DNA of 64,000 bases. Origin: JADJRG01 sp964474905. GTDB lineage: Bacteria > Myxococcota_A > Polyangia > Nannocystales > Nannocystaceae. Position 1 is the first letter of the stretch, and every line of letters begins with the position of its first letter. Below are positions 43,415 through 52,549 of this stretch, one piece after another. A model generated the notes under the pieces. It made no database searches and was not told where the DNA came from. It saw only the letters and a list, made by a program, of their open reading frames with translations. The position numbers and the translations under genes were made by a program. The stretch is from the NCBI GenBank assembly GCA_964474905.1, contig CAYYUP010000021.1, positions 1 to 64,000 of the forward strand, read 5' to 3'.

Positions 43415-45226
43415 GTGAACCCGGAAATTTCTCAGGCCGTAGATGGCCTCGGTCTCAGCGCGGAGGTCATCGACGCGATCGAGCGCTGGATGCTTCAACC
43501 ACGTTACGCAGGCGAGCGCTCGGGCTTGCAAACGCTCCTCAAAGAGGCCCAAGCGGGCTCGGCGTTGGCAAAAAACGAGCTTGTCGACGCCTTCTCGCGG
43601 ACCCTGCCGATCGGCACGGGCGGTCGCCGGGGCAAGGTTGGCCCCGGTCCCAATCGTTTTAATACCGTCGTCGTTCGGGAGACCTCCCAGGGCATCGCCA
43701 ATGCTCTGCACAGCGCCGGGGATCCGCCGAAGGTCGCGGTGGTCTTTGATACCCGCCGCAATTCCCGGCAATTCGCCCGGGTAGTCGCCGAGCAACTGGC
43801 CGCGAACGACATTCAGGTGGTGATCGTCGATGAGCCGCGGCCGACCCCAGAGCTCTCCTTCTTAGTGCGGCGCCTGGGCTGCGGCGCCGGTGTGGTCCTG
43901 AGCGCGAGTCACAACCCGCCGGAGGACAACGGCATCAAGATCTACGGCCCGGACGGCGCTCAGGTTCTCGGCACGCGGGATGTCGCGCTGATGGGGGCGA
44001 TCCTCGCGGTCGCCGGGCTGCCCGAGCTGCCGGTTCCGACCGCCGAGCAGATCGCGACCATCGAGGTGATCGAAGGCGAGGCCATCGGTCGCGACGTCGA
44101 CGATCCCTACCACGCCTATGTCCGGGAGCAGGGCGTCCTCGAGGCGGATCTTAGCGCCTCGAAACTGCGGATTATCTTCACGCCCCTGCACGGGGTTGGC
44201 CACACCTCGGTGCTGCCGGTGCTGCGTGCACGGGGCTTCCAAGTGCTGCCGGTCGAGGTGCAATGCGATCCGGACGGCGGCAATTTTTCGACTCTGAGTT
44301 CCGCCAACCCCGAGCTTCCTGAGTCGATGGCGATGGCGATCGAGCTCGCCCGGGCCGAGGACGCAGAGCTGGTGCTCGCCACCGACCCCGACGCCGATCG
44401 CCTGGGCGCCTGTGTGCGTGTGCGCGGCGAATATCTGCCCATCGACGGCAATCGTCTGGGCGTGCTGATGCTCGACCATGTGCTCCGCAACTGCCGGCCG
44501 CCCGCGGATGGTTGGGTGCTCACGACCTTGGTGACCTCGCCGCTGGTGGCGACCCTGGCCCGCAGCGCTGGCATCGATGTCGTCGACGATCTGCTGGTCG
44601 GTTTTAAGCACCACGCGGGCATGATGAACGAGCACCCCGAGCGGCCCTTGGTTTTCGGTTGCGAGGAGAGCCACGGATTTATGCGCGGCAACGAGATCCG
44701 CGACAAGGACGGGGCGATCGCCGCTCTTCTGCTCAGCGAGTGCACGGCGGCGGCGCGGGCAGACGGCAAGTCCCTGCTGCAGGTGCTCGACGAGATCTGG
44801 TGCGATCACGGCTATCACCGGGAGCGCACCGCCAACTTGGTGGAGCCCGGGATCCGCGGGCGGCGGGCGATCGCCGCGGTGATGGATGCCTGGCGGGCGG
44901 ATCCTCCAAAGGTTTTCGCCGGTCTCGACGTGGTCTCTGTCGACGATCGTTACGAGCCGCGCACGACCGGTTCGCCGACCCGCGATCTGCCGGGCAACGT
45001 GCTGCTCTTTGAACTCGCGGCTGGCGATCGCGCCTGTCGACTGGTGCTTCGGCCCTCGGGCACCGAGCCCAAGCTCAAGATCTACGCACTCGCGCGCTCG
45101 CAGGGGCGGGTCGAAGAGGCCGCGCTTTCGGCGATCAAGATCGATGTCGACGGTCTGATCCAGCGGGTGCTCACCGACGCCGAGTCGAAGGCCCGGGCGA
45201 TCATGGCTCCCTATCTCGTCGCATGA
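43415..45226 (+). CDS. Phospho-sugar mutase (phosphoglucomutase/phosphomannomutase family)
   Basis: 603 residues from the GTG at 43415, which has AGGA 8 nt upstream. Alpha-D-phosphohexomutase motifs are complete: the phosphoserine loop VLSASHNPPEDNGIKIYGPDG (Ser165; only part quoted as SASHNPPEDNG), metal loop ATDPDADRLG, sugar-binding CEESHGF and phosphate loop LRPSGTEPKLKIY. It interconverts hexose 1- and 6-phosphates. The length, with about 45 residues before the core, is that of the longer PGM2-like/bacterial mutases rather than 450-residue ManB/GlmM. The downstream gene overlaps by 4 nt. Confidence 0.93.
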   Translation: MNPEISQAVDGLGLSAEVIDAIERWMLQPRYAGERSGLQTLLKEAQAGSALAKNELVDAFSRTLPIGTGGRRGKVGPGPNRFNTVVVRETSQGIANALHSAGDPPKVAVVFDTRRNSRQFARVVAEQLAANDIQVVIVDEPRPTPELSFLVRRLGCGAGVVLSASHNPPEDNGIKIYGPDGAQVLGTRDVALMGAILAVAGLPELPVPTAEQIATIEVIEGEAIGRDVDDPYHAYVREQGVLEADLSASKLRIIFTPLHGVGHTSVLPVLRARGFQVLPVEVQCDPDGGNFSTLSSANPELPESMAMAIELARAEDAELVLATDPDADRLGACVRVRGEYLPIDGNRLGVLMLDHVLRNCRPPADGWVLTTLVTSPLVATLARSAGIDVVDDLLVGFKHHAGMMNEHPERPLVFGCEESHGFMRGNEIRDKDGAIAALLLSECTAAARADGKSLLQVLDEIWCDHGYHRERTANLVEPGIRGRRAIAAVMDAWRADPPKVFAGLDVVSVDDRYEPRTTGSPTRDLPGNVLLFELAAGDRACRLVLRPSGTEPKLKIYALARSQGRVEEAALSAIKIDVDGLIQRVLTDAESKARAIMAPYLVA

Positions 45227-46518
45227 GCCGAGGCCGATTGTTTGCGTTCGCGCTCGCGCTCGCCGCGGGGCTTCTCGCTGTGCTTGTAATTGGCTGGCGC
45301 GGGGTGCCTCTGCGAGCGTCAAAAATCGCGTCCCCGGGGGCGTCGCGCGGGGCTCCTGCGACTTCACCGGATCGACAGAGGCATGCCCCTGTGGCCCGTG
45401 CAGGCGGGGTCCGTCGACTCGCCGAAGGTTGGGTCGAGGGCAGGGTTGAAGATACGGACGGGCAGCCGATTGTCGACGGCAAGGTCCGTCTGCATTGCGC
45501 CACAGGGCAGGGATCGCAGGGCGTCGAAGGCACGGTCCATACGCTCGATGACGAAGGGGTCTTTCGCGTTCGCGGCTGTCAACGCATGACCTGCGCAGAG
45601 TTTGTGCACCCGTCGATGATCCAGAGCGAGCCCTGGCTGCTCGAGGTCGGGCGCCCCGCGGTGCTGCGGGCCCGGCCGCTCGTTCGCCAGCAGGGTCAGG
45701 TCGTCGACCCGCGCGGTGATCCGATTGCCGGCGCGCGCTTGGTCTTAGACATGTCCGAAAAGACAGATAATTTTACGACCCGAAATACAGTCACCGACGG
45801 TGATGGTCTCTTTAGCTTTGCCGTTGTGGAAACGCCCCCCTGCGATCCCTGTCGCCGTTTGACGGGTGCCTGCGACGATCTGGAGGGTGCTCCGGCGGCT
45901 GCCGAGCAGGGGCCTCAAACCCTGAATCTGCTGGCTCACGCCGCCGGTTTTCGCAGCGCGAGTACCGAGGTTGAGTTCGCCGACAAGGCACCCTGGAGAG
46001 TCGAACTCGCGGATGCTGGGCCGGCGATTTGGGGTCGTCTGGTCGACGCCAACGGGCGCGCGTACCCGCGGGCGAAAATCCTTGCCCGGTCCCTGGAGCA
46101 GCCCGCAGAGATCCATCGTGCATCGATCGAAGGCGCAGACTTTGAGTTAGCCGAGGTCGGCCAGGGCACCTACGAGTTGCGAGCGCTCCAGGACGGGATC
46201 GAATTGGCGACGGCCGAGGCGGTCGCTGGTGTCGAGATCGAACTGCGGGGTTTGGTGCCAGCAGAGGGCATCGCTCTGACCCTGCGCGTGATCGATGGGC
46301 CAAGCGGTGATGCCTTGGCGGGTGTGAGCGTCGACGGCGGTCCCTTTACTGCTCAAGTGAGCGATCGACGGGGCGAGATCCGGGTGGGCCAGGTTCTGCC
46401 CGGCGTTTATACGCTCCGTCTGCAACCGCCGGGTGGGGTTGCCCTGCGACAGCGTGTGACGGTTAGCGAGGGCGAACCAGAACTCAGGATCAGGGTCGAG
46501 ATCGGGACGGATCGATGA
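45223..46518 (+). CDS. Membrane-anchored protein with carboxypeptidase-regulatory-like (CNA-B type) domains
   Basis: 431 residues; its ATG overlaps the mutase stop (ATGA). One N-terminal helix (LFAFALALAAGLLAVLVIGW) anchors or exports it. At least three beta-sandwich repeats are visible by their starts: VEGRVEDTDGQPIVDGKVRL, GQVVDPRGDPIAGARLVL and IWGRLVDANGRAYPRAKI, with a fourth ending at the C-terminus (TLRVIDGPSGDALAGVSV). Such domains are transthyretin-like folds in extracellular proteins. Several Cys (CATG, CQRMTC, CDPCRRLTGAC) may form disulfides. Function unknown. Confidence 0.85.
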   Translation: MSRGRLFAFALALAAGLLAVLVIGWRGVPLRASKIASPGASRGAPATSPDRQRHAPVARAGGVRRLAEGWVEGRVEDTDGQPIVDGKVRLHCATGQGSQGVEGTVHTLDDEGVFRVRGCQRMTCAEFVHPSMIQSEPWLLEVGRPAVLRARPLVRQQGQVVDPRGDPIAGARLVLDMSEKTDNFTTRNTVTDGDGLFSFAVVETPPCDPCRRLTGACDDLEGAPAAAEQGPQTLNLLAHAAGFRSASTEVEFADKAPWRVELADAGPAIWGRLVDANGRAYPRAKILARSLEQPAEIHRASIEGADFELAEVGQGTYELRALQDGIELATAEAVAGVEIELRGLVPAEGIALTLRVIDGPSGDALAGVSVDGGPFTAQVSDRRGEIRVGQVLPGVYTLRLQPPGGVALRQRVTVSEGEPELRIRVEIGTDR

Positions 46519-46612
46519 GTTTATTTTGGATCCCAACTTACAAGAAATACAACTCTGAGAATCGCCTCTGAGGGCTCTCAAGGATCCACAAATCGTTATG
46601 ATGCCCGCTTCT

Positions 46613-46617
46613 GGAGG
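46613..46617 (+). promoter_or_regulatory. Ribosome binding site deciding a TTG start
   Basis: GGAGG lies 6 nt before the TTG at 46624, supporting that unusual start for the double-kinase gene. Confidence 0.7.
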
Positions 46618-46623
46618 CGAGCC

Positions 46624-49600
46624 TTGAGCTCCGTCGGTGACAGGACATTCCCGCGCTCATTTGGCAAGTACACGCTGCTCCGAGAGGTGGCGCGCGGTGG
46701 CATGGGCGAGCTCTTTTTGGCGCTCCCTCGTGACCGTGACTGTGAAGCAAATGATCCGCTGGTGGTGATCAAGCGGATTCTGCCCGGCGCTGCCGAGCTC
46801 GCTGGGCTTCGCACTCGATTCATCGACGAGGCCCGGGTGATGGTTCGCCTCCACCACCCAAATTTGGTGCGGGTGATCGACGCCGGCACGGTCGGCGGTG
46901 AGCACTATTTGGCGATGGAATTTGTCCACGGGCAGGATTTACGGGCGCTCTGGAATCGTTGTGCTGAGCTGCGGCGGCGGATCCCGATCGATCTCGCGAT
47001 CTACGTCTGTTGTGAGGTCGCGCGGGGGCTCGCGTACGCCCACGACATGATGGGTCTCGGCCTCGTGCACCGTGACATCTCTCCGCCAAACATCCTGCTC
47101 GGCTACGACGGCCGGGTAAAGGTGACGGACTTCGGTCTCGCCAAGAGCACGCTCGGTCGCGAGATCACCGGGCCAGGCATGTTGATGGGGCGTCACTCCT
47201 ATCTCTCGCCGGAGCAGGCGCGCGGCATCGAGGTCGATCACCGCGTCGATATCTACGCCTTGGGGGTCGTCCTTTGGGAACTCCTCACCGGTCGACAACT
47301 GCTCGCGGCGAGTCATCGCAGCCCTGCATCGGCGCTTGCGGCTGCGCGAAACCCGAACATCCGACCGCCCTCGGAGCTGGTCGTGGGCATTCCAGAGGGG
47401 CTCGATCGGGTCGTTCTCGAGGCCCTGGCGATCGAACGAGATCGCCGCTGTGCCACCGCTGGGCGCTTCCGTGCCCGATTATCAGAGATCTTGAGTCGGT
47501 TCTTTCCGAGCTATGATGCGGAGACCGCGTCACTCTTCATTCGAGACATTTTTGAGCGCGATTACCGCTCAGGAGTTGAAGAGCACAACGGCTACCTCCA
47601 AGAGGATTTTTCACGTATTCGAGGGCAGGCGCATGGCGAGTCCATGAGCATCTCCGACGACATCGATCGACCTAGGAAGAGCATGGGTCCCACCGACGCA
47701 CCAGAACAGGTCCTGACGCCGCGGCAGCTCGCCGAACAACGACGGGGGACCGTGATCGCCGATCGTTTTCGGATCGAGGATTTGATCGCCTTTGACGGCA
47801 TGGGTGCCCTCTATCGGGCACGTGATCGGGAGCGCGGTGGGCCCTGTGAGCTGCGCGTGCTGCCCGAGTCCTACACCCGCGATCCCGAGCTGACGAGCCG
47901 CTTCTTGCGGGACATCAAAGAGGTGTCCGAGCTCGGTCATGCCAACATCATCCGGGTTCTCGATGTCGGTCGTCTAGACGACGGCTCGGTCTACTCGGGC
48001 AGGGAGTTGCTCAACGGCCAGAGCATCGCGACGATCATTCGCGAGGAGGGCAAGCTCTCGCCGAGCCGAGCGGTGCACATCGCCACCCAGGTGTGTCGGG
48101 CGTTGGCGACGGCCCACGAGCACTCTCTTATCCACCGCGATCTCAAGCCCGAGAGCGTTGTGCTTGTGGCTCAAGAGGGCGACCTCGACTTTGTCAAAGT
48201 GGTCGACTTTGGCATCTGCAAGCAGGTCGATAGCGAGGGCAGCGCGAGTTCGCCGGGCACGATCATCGGCACGCCGGATTACATGGCGCCCGAGCAGGCC
48301 GCGGGTGCCGAGGCCAACGCCGCCTCCGACATCTACGCGCTCGGCTGCATCCTCTTCGAGATGCTGAGCGCCACGCGGCCCTTCTCGGGGCGCAACTCAA
48401 TGGATGTGCTCCGGCAAAAGGGCACCACCGAAGCGCCGCGGGTCGACGCGATCGACGGCACGATCCCGAGTTCACACGCCGATGTGATCGCCAAGTGTTT
48501 GGCTCGTGATCCTGAGCTGCGACCCGAGTCCATGCGGCACGTCGAGCTCGAACTGATGCGGGCCCAGGAACTCGCCGATCGCGATCGCAGCGAGTCGAGC
48601 GGTTTCTCTCCGCTGCCGCCACCGCCGGCCGCAGGTTCCCTCCTGAGCCCGCCGATGCCCGCGCAGGCAGCGATGCCGACGACGCTGCCGCCGATGCCGA
48701 CGCCCTTGCCGCGTACACCGACGCCGGTGCCTCGCATGCCGACGCCGCAGCCGATTTCTCCCCTGTCGGCACCGCTCTCACAGCCGACCGCGCCGTCCGA
48801 ATCGACGAAGGCGCCGATGGATATCTTGACCGCTTCGGGGGCGAGGCCAGCCGCATCCGGGGTCTCTGCCTCGGGTCTCGTCAAGCCCTTCACAGAGCCG
48901 GACGTCGCCGCAGATCGGGCGGGGCGTTCGATCATCCCGATCGCGCTCTTGGGGGCCGCTGCAGTGGCGATCGTTCTCTTCGTCTGGCCCGGTGTTTTGC
49001 TCGAGCGACCGGTGGATCAGGGGCCGTCCAGCAGCGCTGGAGGGGTGCACGGGGCTGACGGCAGCAGTACACAGGGCAGCAGTACGCAGGGCAGCAGTAC
49101 GCAGGGCAGCAGTAGCAGTACGCAGGGCAGCAGTACGCAGGGCAGCAGCTCAAGTAGCAGCACGCAGGGCACGGCGAGTACCGGTGACACAAGCGGCGAT
49201 ACGACCGCGGGTGCGCTACCAGGACCAGGCGAGCCGGACTTGGTGCTTTTGGTGGGCAAGCTCGAACTTGCCGCCGCCGAGAACCGCTGGCGGCACCCTG
49301 CCGATGACAACGTCGCCCTGCACATGGCGAAGATCGAAGCCCTCGATCCCAAGCACGAGTCGCTCACTCGGATCCAGCGCAAGGCGGGGGTCGTGCTAAA
49401 GGCGCGGGCCGAGATCGCCGCGGGCGAGAAGCGCTGGCACGACGCCGTCGAGTCCTACCGCGACCTCTACGGGATAAACCCGAAGTACAAAAGTAAAAAG
49501 GCGAAGAAGGGCTTTCTTTCGGCGCTCAAGCAGGAGGCGAAGATCCTCCGCTTCGTCAAGGATCCAGAGCAAATGCTGCTCGTCGCCGACGACCTGCTCT

Positions 49601-49779
49601 CGCTTAATCGCAAGAGTTTTGACGGTCACCTGATGCGAGCTGAGGCCTTCGAAGCGCAGAGCAAATGGCAAGAGTCCTCTGAGTCCTTCGCGATCGCCAA
49701 GAAGCTCCGCCCGCGGGATAAAGACGCCGTCGCGGGCTACAAACGGACTCTCAAGCAAGCCAAAGCCGCCGGCCTCTGA
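46624..49779 (+). CDS. Membrane Ser/Thr kinase with tandem kinase and pseudokinase domains
   Basis: 1051 residues, TTG start. Domain 1 (about 14-292) has every catalytic residue: GRGGMG-like P-loop, Lys50, HRD at 149-151 with Asn156, and DFG at 169-171. Domain 2 (about 380-650) keeps HRD (504-506) and DFG (528-530), but the beta3 Lys is Arg411 (CELRVL), the catalytic-loop Asn is Ser511 (HRDLKPES) and the P-loop is poor (AFDGMG), so it is probably inactive or weak. A Pro-rich linker, one membrane helix (about 770-792), a Gly-Ser-Ser-Thr-Gln repeat tract and an external TPR-like helical domain follow. No PASTA domain is present. Confidence 0.9.
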   Translation: MSSVGDRTFPRSFGKYTLLREVARGGMGELFLALPRDRDCEANDPLVVIKRILPGAAELAGLRTRFIDEARVMVRLHHPNLVRVIDAGTVGGEHYLAMEFVHGQDLRALWNRCAELRRRIPIDLAIYVCCEVARGLAYAHDMMGLGLVHRDISPPNILLGYDGRVKVTDFGLAKSTLGREITGPGMLMGRHSYLSPEQARGIEVDHRVDIYALGVVLWELLTGRQLLAASHRSPASALAAARNPNIRPPSELVVGIPEGLDRVVLEALAIERDRRCATAGRFRARLSEILSRFFPSYDAETASLFIRDIFERDYRSGVEEHNGYLQEDFSRIRGQAHGESMSISDDIDRPRKSMGPTDAPEQVLTPRQLAEQRRGTVIADRFRIEDLIAFDGMGALYRARDRERGGPCELRVLPESYTRDPELTSRFLRDIKEVSELGHANIIRVLDVGRLDDGSVYSGRELLNGQSIATIIREEGKLSPSRAVHIATQVCRALATAHEHSLIHRDLKPESVVLVAQEGDLDFVKVVDFGICKQVDSEGSASSPGTIIGTPDYMAPEQAAGAEANAASDIYALGCILFEMLSATRPFSGRNSMDVLRQKGTTEAPRVDAIDGTIPSSHADVIAKCLARDPELRPESMRHVELELMRAQELADRDRSESSGFSPLPPPPAAGSLLSPPMPAQAAMPTTLPPMPTPLPRTPTPVPRMPTPQPISPLSAPLSQPTAPSESTKAPMDILTASGARPAASGVSASGLVKPFTEPDVAADRAGRSIIPIALLGAAAVAIVLFVWPGVLLERPVDQGPSSSAGGVHGADGSSTQGSSTQGSSTQGSSSSTQGSSTQGSSSSSSTQGTASTGDTSGDTTAGALPGPGEPDLVLLVGKLELAAAENRWRHPADDNVALHMAKIEALDPKHESLTRIQRKAGVVLKARAEIAAGEKRWHDAVESYRDLYGINPKYKSKKAKKGFLSALKQEAKILRFVKDPEQMLLVADDLLSLNRKSFDGHLMRAEAFEAQSKWQESSESFAIAKKLRPRDKDAVAGYKRTLKQAKAAGL
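49068..49170. repeat. 15-bp tandem repeats (GGCAGCAGTACGCAG)
   Basis: At least six near-perfect units encode Gly-Ser-Ser-Thr-Gln just outside the membrane helix of the tandem kinase, probably a flexible spacer that varies in length. Confidence 0.8.
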
Positions 49780-49940
49780 GGGACCGCGGCGAGTGACGTG
49801 CCAGCAGAACCGGCGGTGAATCGGCCCCACAGCTTCGCTGATGCTACTGGCATGCAGCAAATCGAAGCAGTGCTCTAACGTCTAGGTTCGGTCGAGTACA
49901 GCGAGAGTGTCCAAGGCTTGCCAGGCGAGATCTATCTCGG

Positions 49941-50234
49941 TTAGCAGGTTACCGCCGAGTTGATCCAACGCTTTGCAGAGACCAGGAGTTCGATGAAGAG
50001 GCTGGTGAGCAGCGGTGCTCGGTAATCCATGTCTGGGTCGATGTTTAGGCGGTCACTGATGATCGCGAGAATCCGGGTGCGCAGGATCTCGACGATGTGG
50101 GTTCGCTCGTAGTCGCGAACCGTCGTTGAGCTAGCGGCGATCTCTTGGCGCATGCGATTGCGCTGGAGATTGTCCTGTTGAACGACGGGCGTTGGCTTGA
50201 GGAGGCACTCGTCAAAGGCGTGTCGGGCTGCGAT
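49941..50234 (-). pseudogene. Probable TetR-family regulator remnant
   Basis: An open frame of about 97 codons follows a TAG at 50235-50237; an ATG exists at 50153. The translation (RTRILAIISDRLNIDPDMDYR, then APLLTSLFIELLVSAKRW) resembles the end of TetR-type ligand-binding domains. No helix-turn-helix part is present upstream, so only a C-terminal remnant seems to survive. The remainder of the 517-bp gap (49780-50296) holds nothing else recognisable. Confidence 0.35.
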
Positions 50235-50296
50235 CTAGAGATTGGGCTCAGCGACATTATTTAGCAGCCGTTGTCTCGCAGGGCGCGCTGTGCTGC

Positions 50297-51325
50297 TCAG
50301 TTGAGATCGACTCGGTACGTAAAAGTGCCCCTTATTGGGTCGAGTCCGAGCAGCTCAGTGTCGCCATTGGCGACCAGCAGCGCCAGGCAGAGGATTGTGT
50401 CCGTCGCCTGAGCGAGCCGCAGCTGCACCCGGTCGCCGATCTCGGTGGTCCAGAGATCGTTGCCGCTGTCGAGCTGCACCCGGGAGATGACCTGCGGGGC
50501 ATCGCGCTCGAGGCTTGACGTGTGCATGACCAGCGTGCTCGATGGATCGGAGAACAGGATGGGATCGTTGTGATTCGTGGTGACAAAGAAGGCATCAAAG
50601 TAGATCCGTTTGCTCGTGCGGCCGCGAAATTCGAGACGGGAGGAGGTCGCAGGATCGCCGTCCTGATGTCGCAGTTGGGCCTTGCCGGCGGGTGTCTGCA
50701 AAATCGTGACGTGCGCTGGTTTGGATTGTTGATCGATCTGCGAGGACTCACCGTTGAAGGGCGTGCCGGTATTTGAGTCAGCCGAGACTCGAAGCTTGGA
50801 TCCATCATTGAGCATGACGATGAGTTCTCGCGAACCCGGGAGGTAGGCGACGCGATCTTCGATATCGCCGGAGCGAAGCCGGCGGGACTCTTGATCTGCG
50901 GACAGCAGTTGGGCCTGCGTACGCATGAGGGAGCCGTCCTCGGAGATCAGCTGAACTCCGCCCACAGGGTCGAAGAACCACAAACCGCCCGGGGCTGGCC
51001 CGAGCGGGCGCAACGAGAGCGTATCTGGTTTCATCCAACCGATGACCCGCCGCGAGATCCGAGCGCCTGTCTCGAGGTCGTAGACGGCGAGTCTCGTCGT
51101 GTACATGGTGTCGAGTTCGGGGATGTCGCTCAGGTGCGATACGCGTTCGCTGACAAAGAGCGTTGGAGCTCCGTTGGTCTTGTGCACGATGGCGAGTTCG
51201 TCGATCTCTTCGGCGCCAAAAAGTGCACCAACGGCGTAGATCCAGAGGCCGGTCGTGACGAACACGACGGCGAGCAATGTCGTCATGAATGACGCGCTCT
51301 TGGCTCGTGATCTGAGTTTACCCAT
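50297..51325 (-). CDS. Membrane-anchored PA2928-like protein
   Basis: 342 residues. One N-terminal membrane helix (MTTLLAVVFVTTGLWIYAVGALF) precedes a beta-rich external part with repeated strand-turn units (LAVYDLETGARISRRVIGW, LWFFDPVGGVQLIS, DLWTTEIGDRVQLRLAQ, LLGLDPIRGTFTYRVDL) that resemble a PQQ-type propeller, as in the PA2928 family of unknown function. No catalytic motif. Monocistronic. Confidence 0.7.
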   Translation of the reverse strand: MGKLRSRAKSASFMTTLLAVVFVTTGLWIYAVGALFGAEEIDELAIVHKTNGAPTLFVSERVSHLSDIPELDTMYTTRLAVYDLETGARISRRVIGWMKPDTLSLRPLGPAPGGLWFFDPVGGVQLISEDGSLMRTQAQLLSADQESRRLRSGDIEDRVAYLPGSRELIVMLNDGSKLRVSADSNTGTPFNGESSQIDQQSKPAHVTILQTPAGKAQLRHQDGDPATSSRLEFRGRTSKRIYFDAFFVTTNHNDPILFSDPSSTLVMHTSSLERDAPQVISRVQLDSGNDLWTTEIGDRVQLRLAQATDTILCLALLVANGDTELLGLDPIRGTFTYRVDLN

Positions 51326-51381
51326 CCTGCCTGCGTTCCTAATCTAGCAGCTGATCGCGAGGCGACCCGCGGTCGTGGTGT

Positions 51382-51399
51382 CACTCGCGGAAGAACCCG
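51382..51399. repeat. Left copy of 18-bp direct repeat
   Basis: CACTCGCGGAAGAACCCG, 12 nt after the HNH gene stop. The identical 18 bp recurs at 52623 in the same orientation; with the following bases the match is 22 of 23. On the minus strand it would read GFFRE and then a stop. Confidence 0.85.
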
Positions 51400-51411
51400 G
51401 CCTGCGCGGTG

Positions 51412-52377
51412 TCAGGCGTCGAGGAAGCGGGTCGTGGCGTGGCGATCGAGTGCCGTGCGATCCGGTGACGGATAGGGGGCGGTTGGTGTCCAGATTCGCT
51501 GGTTCTCGTGGGCGTAGTAGATTTTTCCGTTATCGAAGTCTTTGCGGAGTCGGTCGCTCACGTGGAAGCGGTAATCCGGCGTGACCGTAACGTAACCTGC
51601 GTCGTAGAGCCGATGCACGTCAGCTCGGAGCAGGAGGCCGTTTTCGAGAACATGGCGGCCGCCTTCGCAAAAGGGCACGATGTGAGCAGCGTCGAGCGCA
51701 GGAAGCGAGTGCTCGCCGGTTACGGCGCAGCGGCCGTAGGCCTGCTCCAGCGCGTAGCGGAAGGTGCTCTGCCCGAGGCGGGGGCGAATGATCTGTGTCT
51801 TGCCATAGCGCGCCGTGGGCTCGGCCGCGATCGAGGTACCGGCAAATGTGAGTTCGACGGCCTGGTCTTGCATTGCGGCGTGGTCGAGGCAGTCCTGCCA
51901 GATCCGGCGGCCCTCGCCGATCTGCGAATCGTAGCCCTTGCCGGCCACTGTATTGTCGGACCAATTGGTGGGACCGCGTACCCACAGGTTTTTTGGAAAG
52001 AGCACGGGCGCGGCCAGGAGTACGCAGCCGATACGGTGGCTGCGCGGCACGGGGGCACCTGCTCGAAGGCGCAGGTACTTTGCGATGCGACGTTCGGTTT
52101 CGTCGAGCGAAGAGGCGCCATTGGCCTCTCCGAAGGCGATCCAGGCTTCGCGCACGGGCAGGCGGCGGAAGGCGGCGAAGAGGCCGAAGCCCACAACAGC
52201 ATGGCCATGGGCTTTTTTTAGTTTGAAGACAAGCGGCTCGCCAAAGGAGAGCGCAGCAAAACCGGCGCGTCCAGAGGGCCGCCAGAAGTTGGCCTCGTCG
52301 AGGCCGCTGGGGCGCGCAGCCAGACCGAGCAGATGCTGGTACCAGCCGTGATCGGTATTGGCGACGAGCAGGCGCAT
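51412..52377 (-). CDS. HNH endonuclease family protein
   Basis: 321 residues from ATG 52377 (MRLLVANTDHGWYQHL), the usual start of this family; a TTG at 52416 is also open. The N-terminal part (NFWRPSGRAGFAALSFGEPLVFKLK) is the companion domain of these proteins. The HNH-type nuclease motif is C-terminal: RCAVTGEHSLPALDAAHIVPF, GGRHVLENGLLLRADVHRLYDAGYV, with His, Asn and His in order. Such proteins are putative restriction or homing nucleases; no methylase gene is adjacent. The gene lies between two direct repeats. Confidence 0.88.
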   Translation of the reverse strand: MRLLVANTDHGWYQHLLGLAARPSGLDEANFWRPSGRAGFAALSFGEPLVFKLKKAHGHAVVGFGLFAAFRRLPVREAWIAFGEANGASSLDETERRIAKYLRLRAGAPVPRSHRIGCVLLAAPVLFPKNLWVRGPTNWSDNTVAGKGYDSQIGEGRRIWQDCLDHAAMQDQAVELTFAGTSIAAEPTARYGKTQIIRPRLGQSTFRYALEQAYGRCAVTGEHSLPALDAAHIVPFCEGGRHVLENGLLLRADVHRLYDAGYVTVTPDYRFHVSDRLRKDFDNGKIYYAHENQRIWTPTAPYPSPDRTALDRHATTRFLDA

Positions 52378-52549
52378 GAGCGAGCCAGAGGAGAGCGCAG
52401 GATAGCCCAGCGGCAAAGGTCCTGTCGGTGCAGCCCGACATCTCGGTGAGCTTGGTGCATGCTTTTCTCAGGGAGCTGCGTCGCGCAGCTCTCCACTGTG
52501 CAGTGTTGGCTAGCCGCACACGACGTGATTGTCGGGGGGCCTCGCGGGA

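Noticed and set aside
43862..45367. 501-codon minus-strand frame opposite the phospho-sugar mutase
   Set aside because: Antisense to a gene with every mutase motif; His/Arg/Gln-rich shadow.
49068..49170. Regular repeats considered as a CRISPR array
   Set aside because: Units are contiguous 15-bp coding repeats without spacers.
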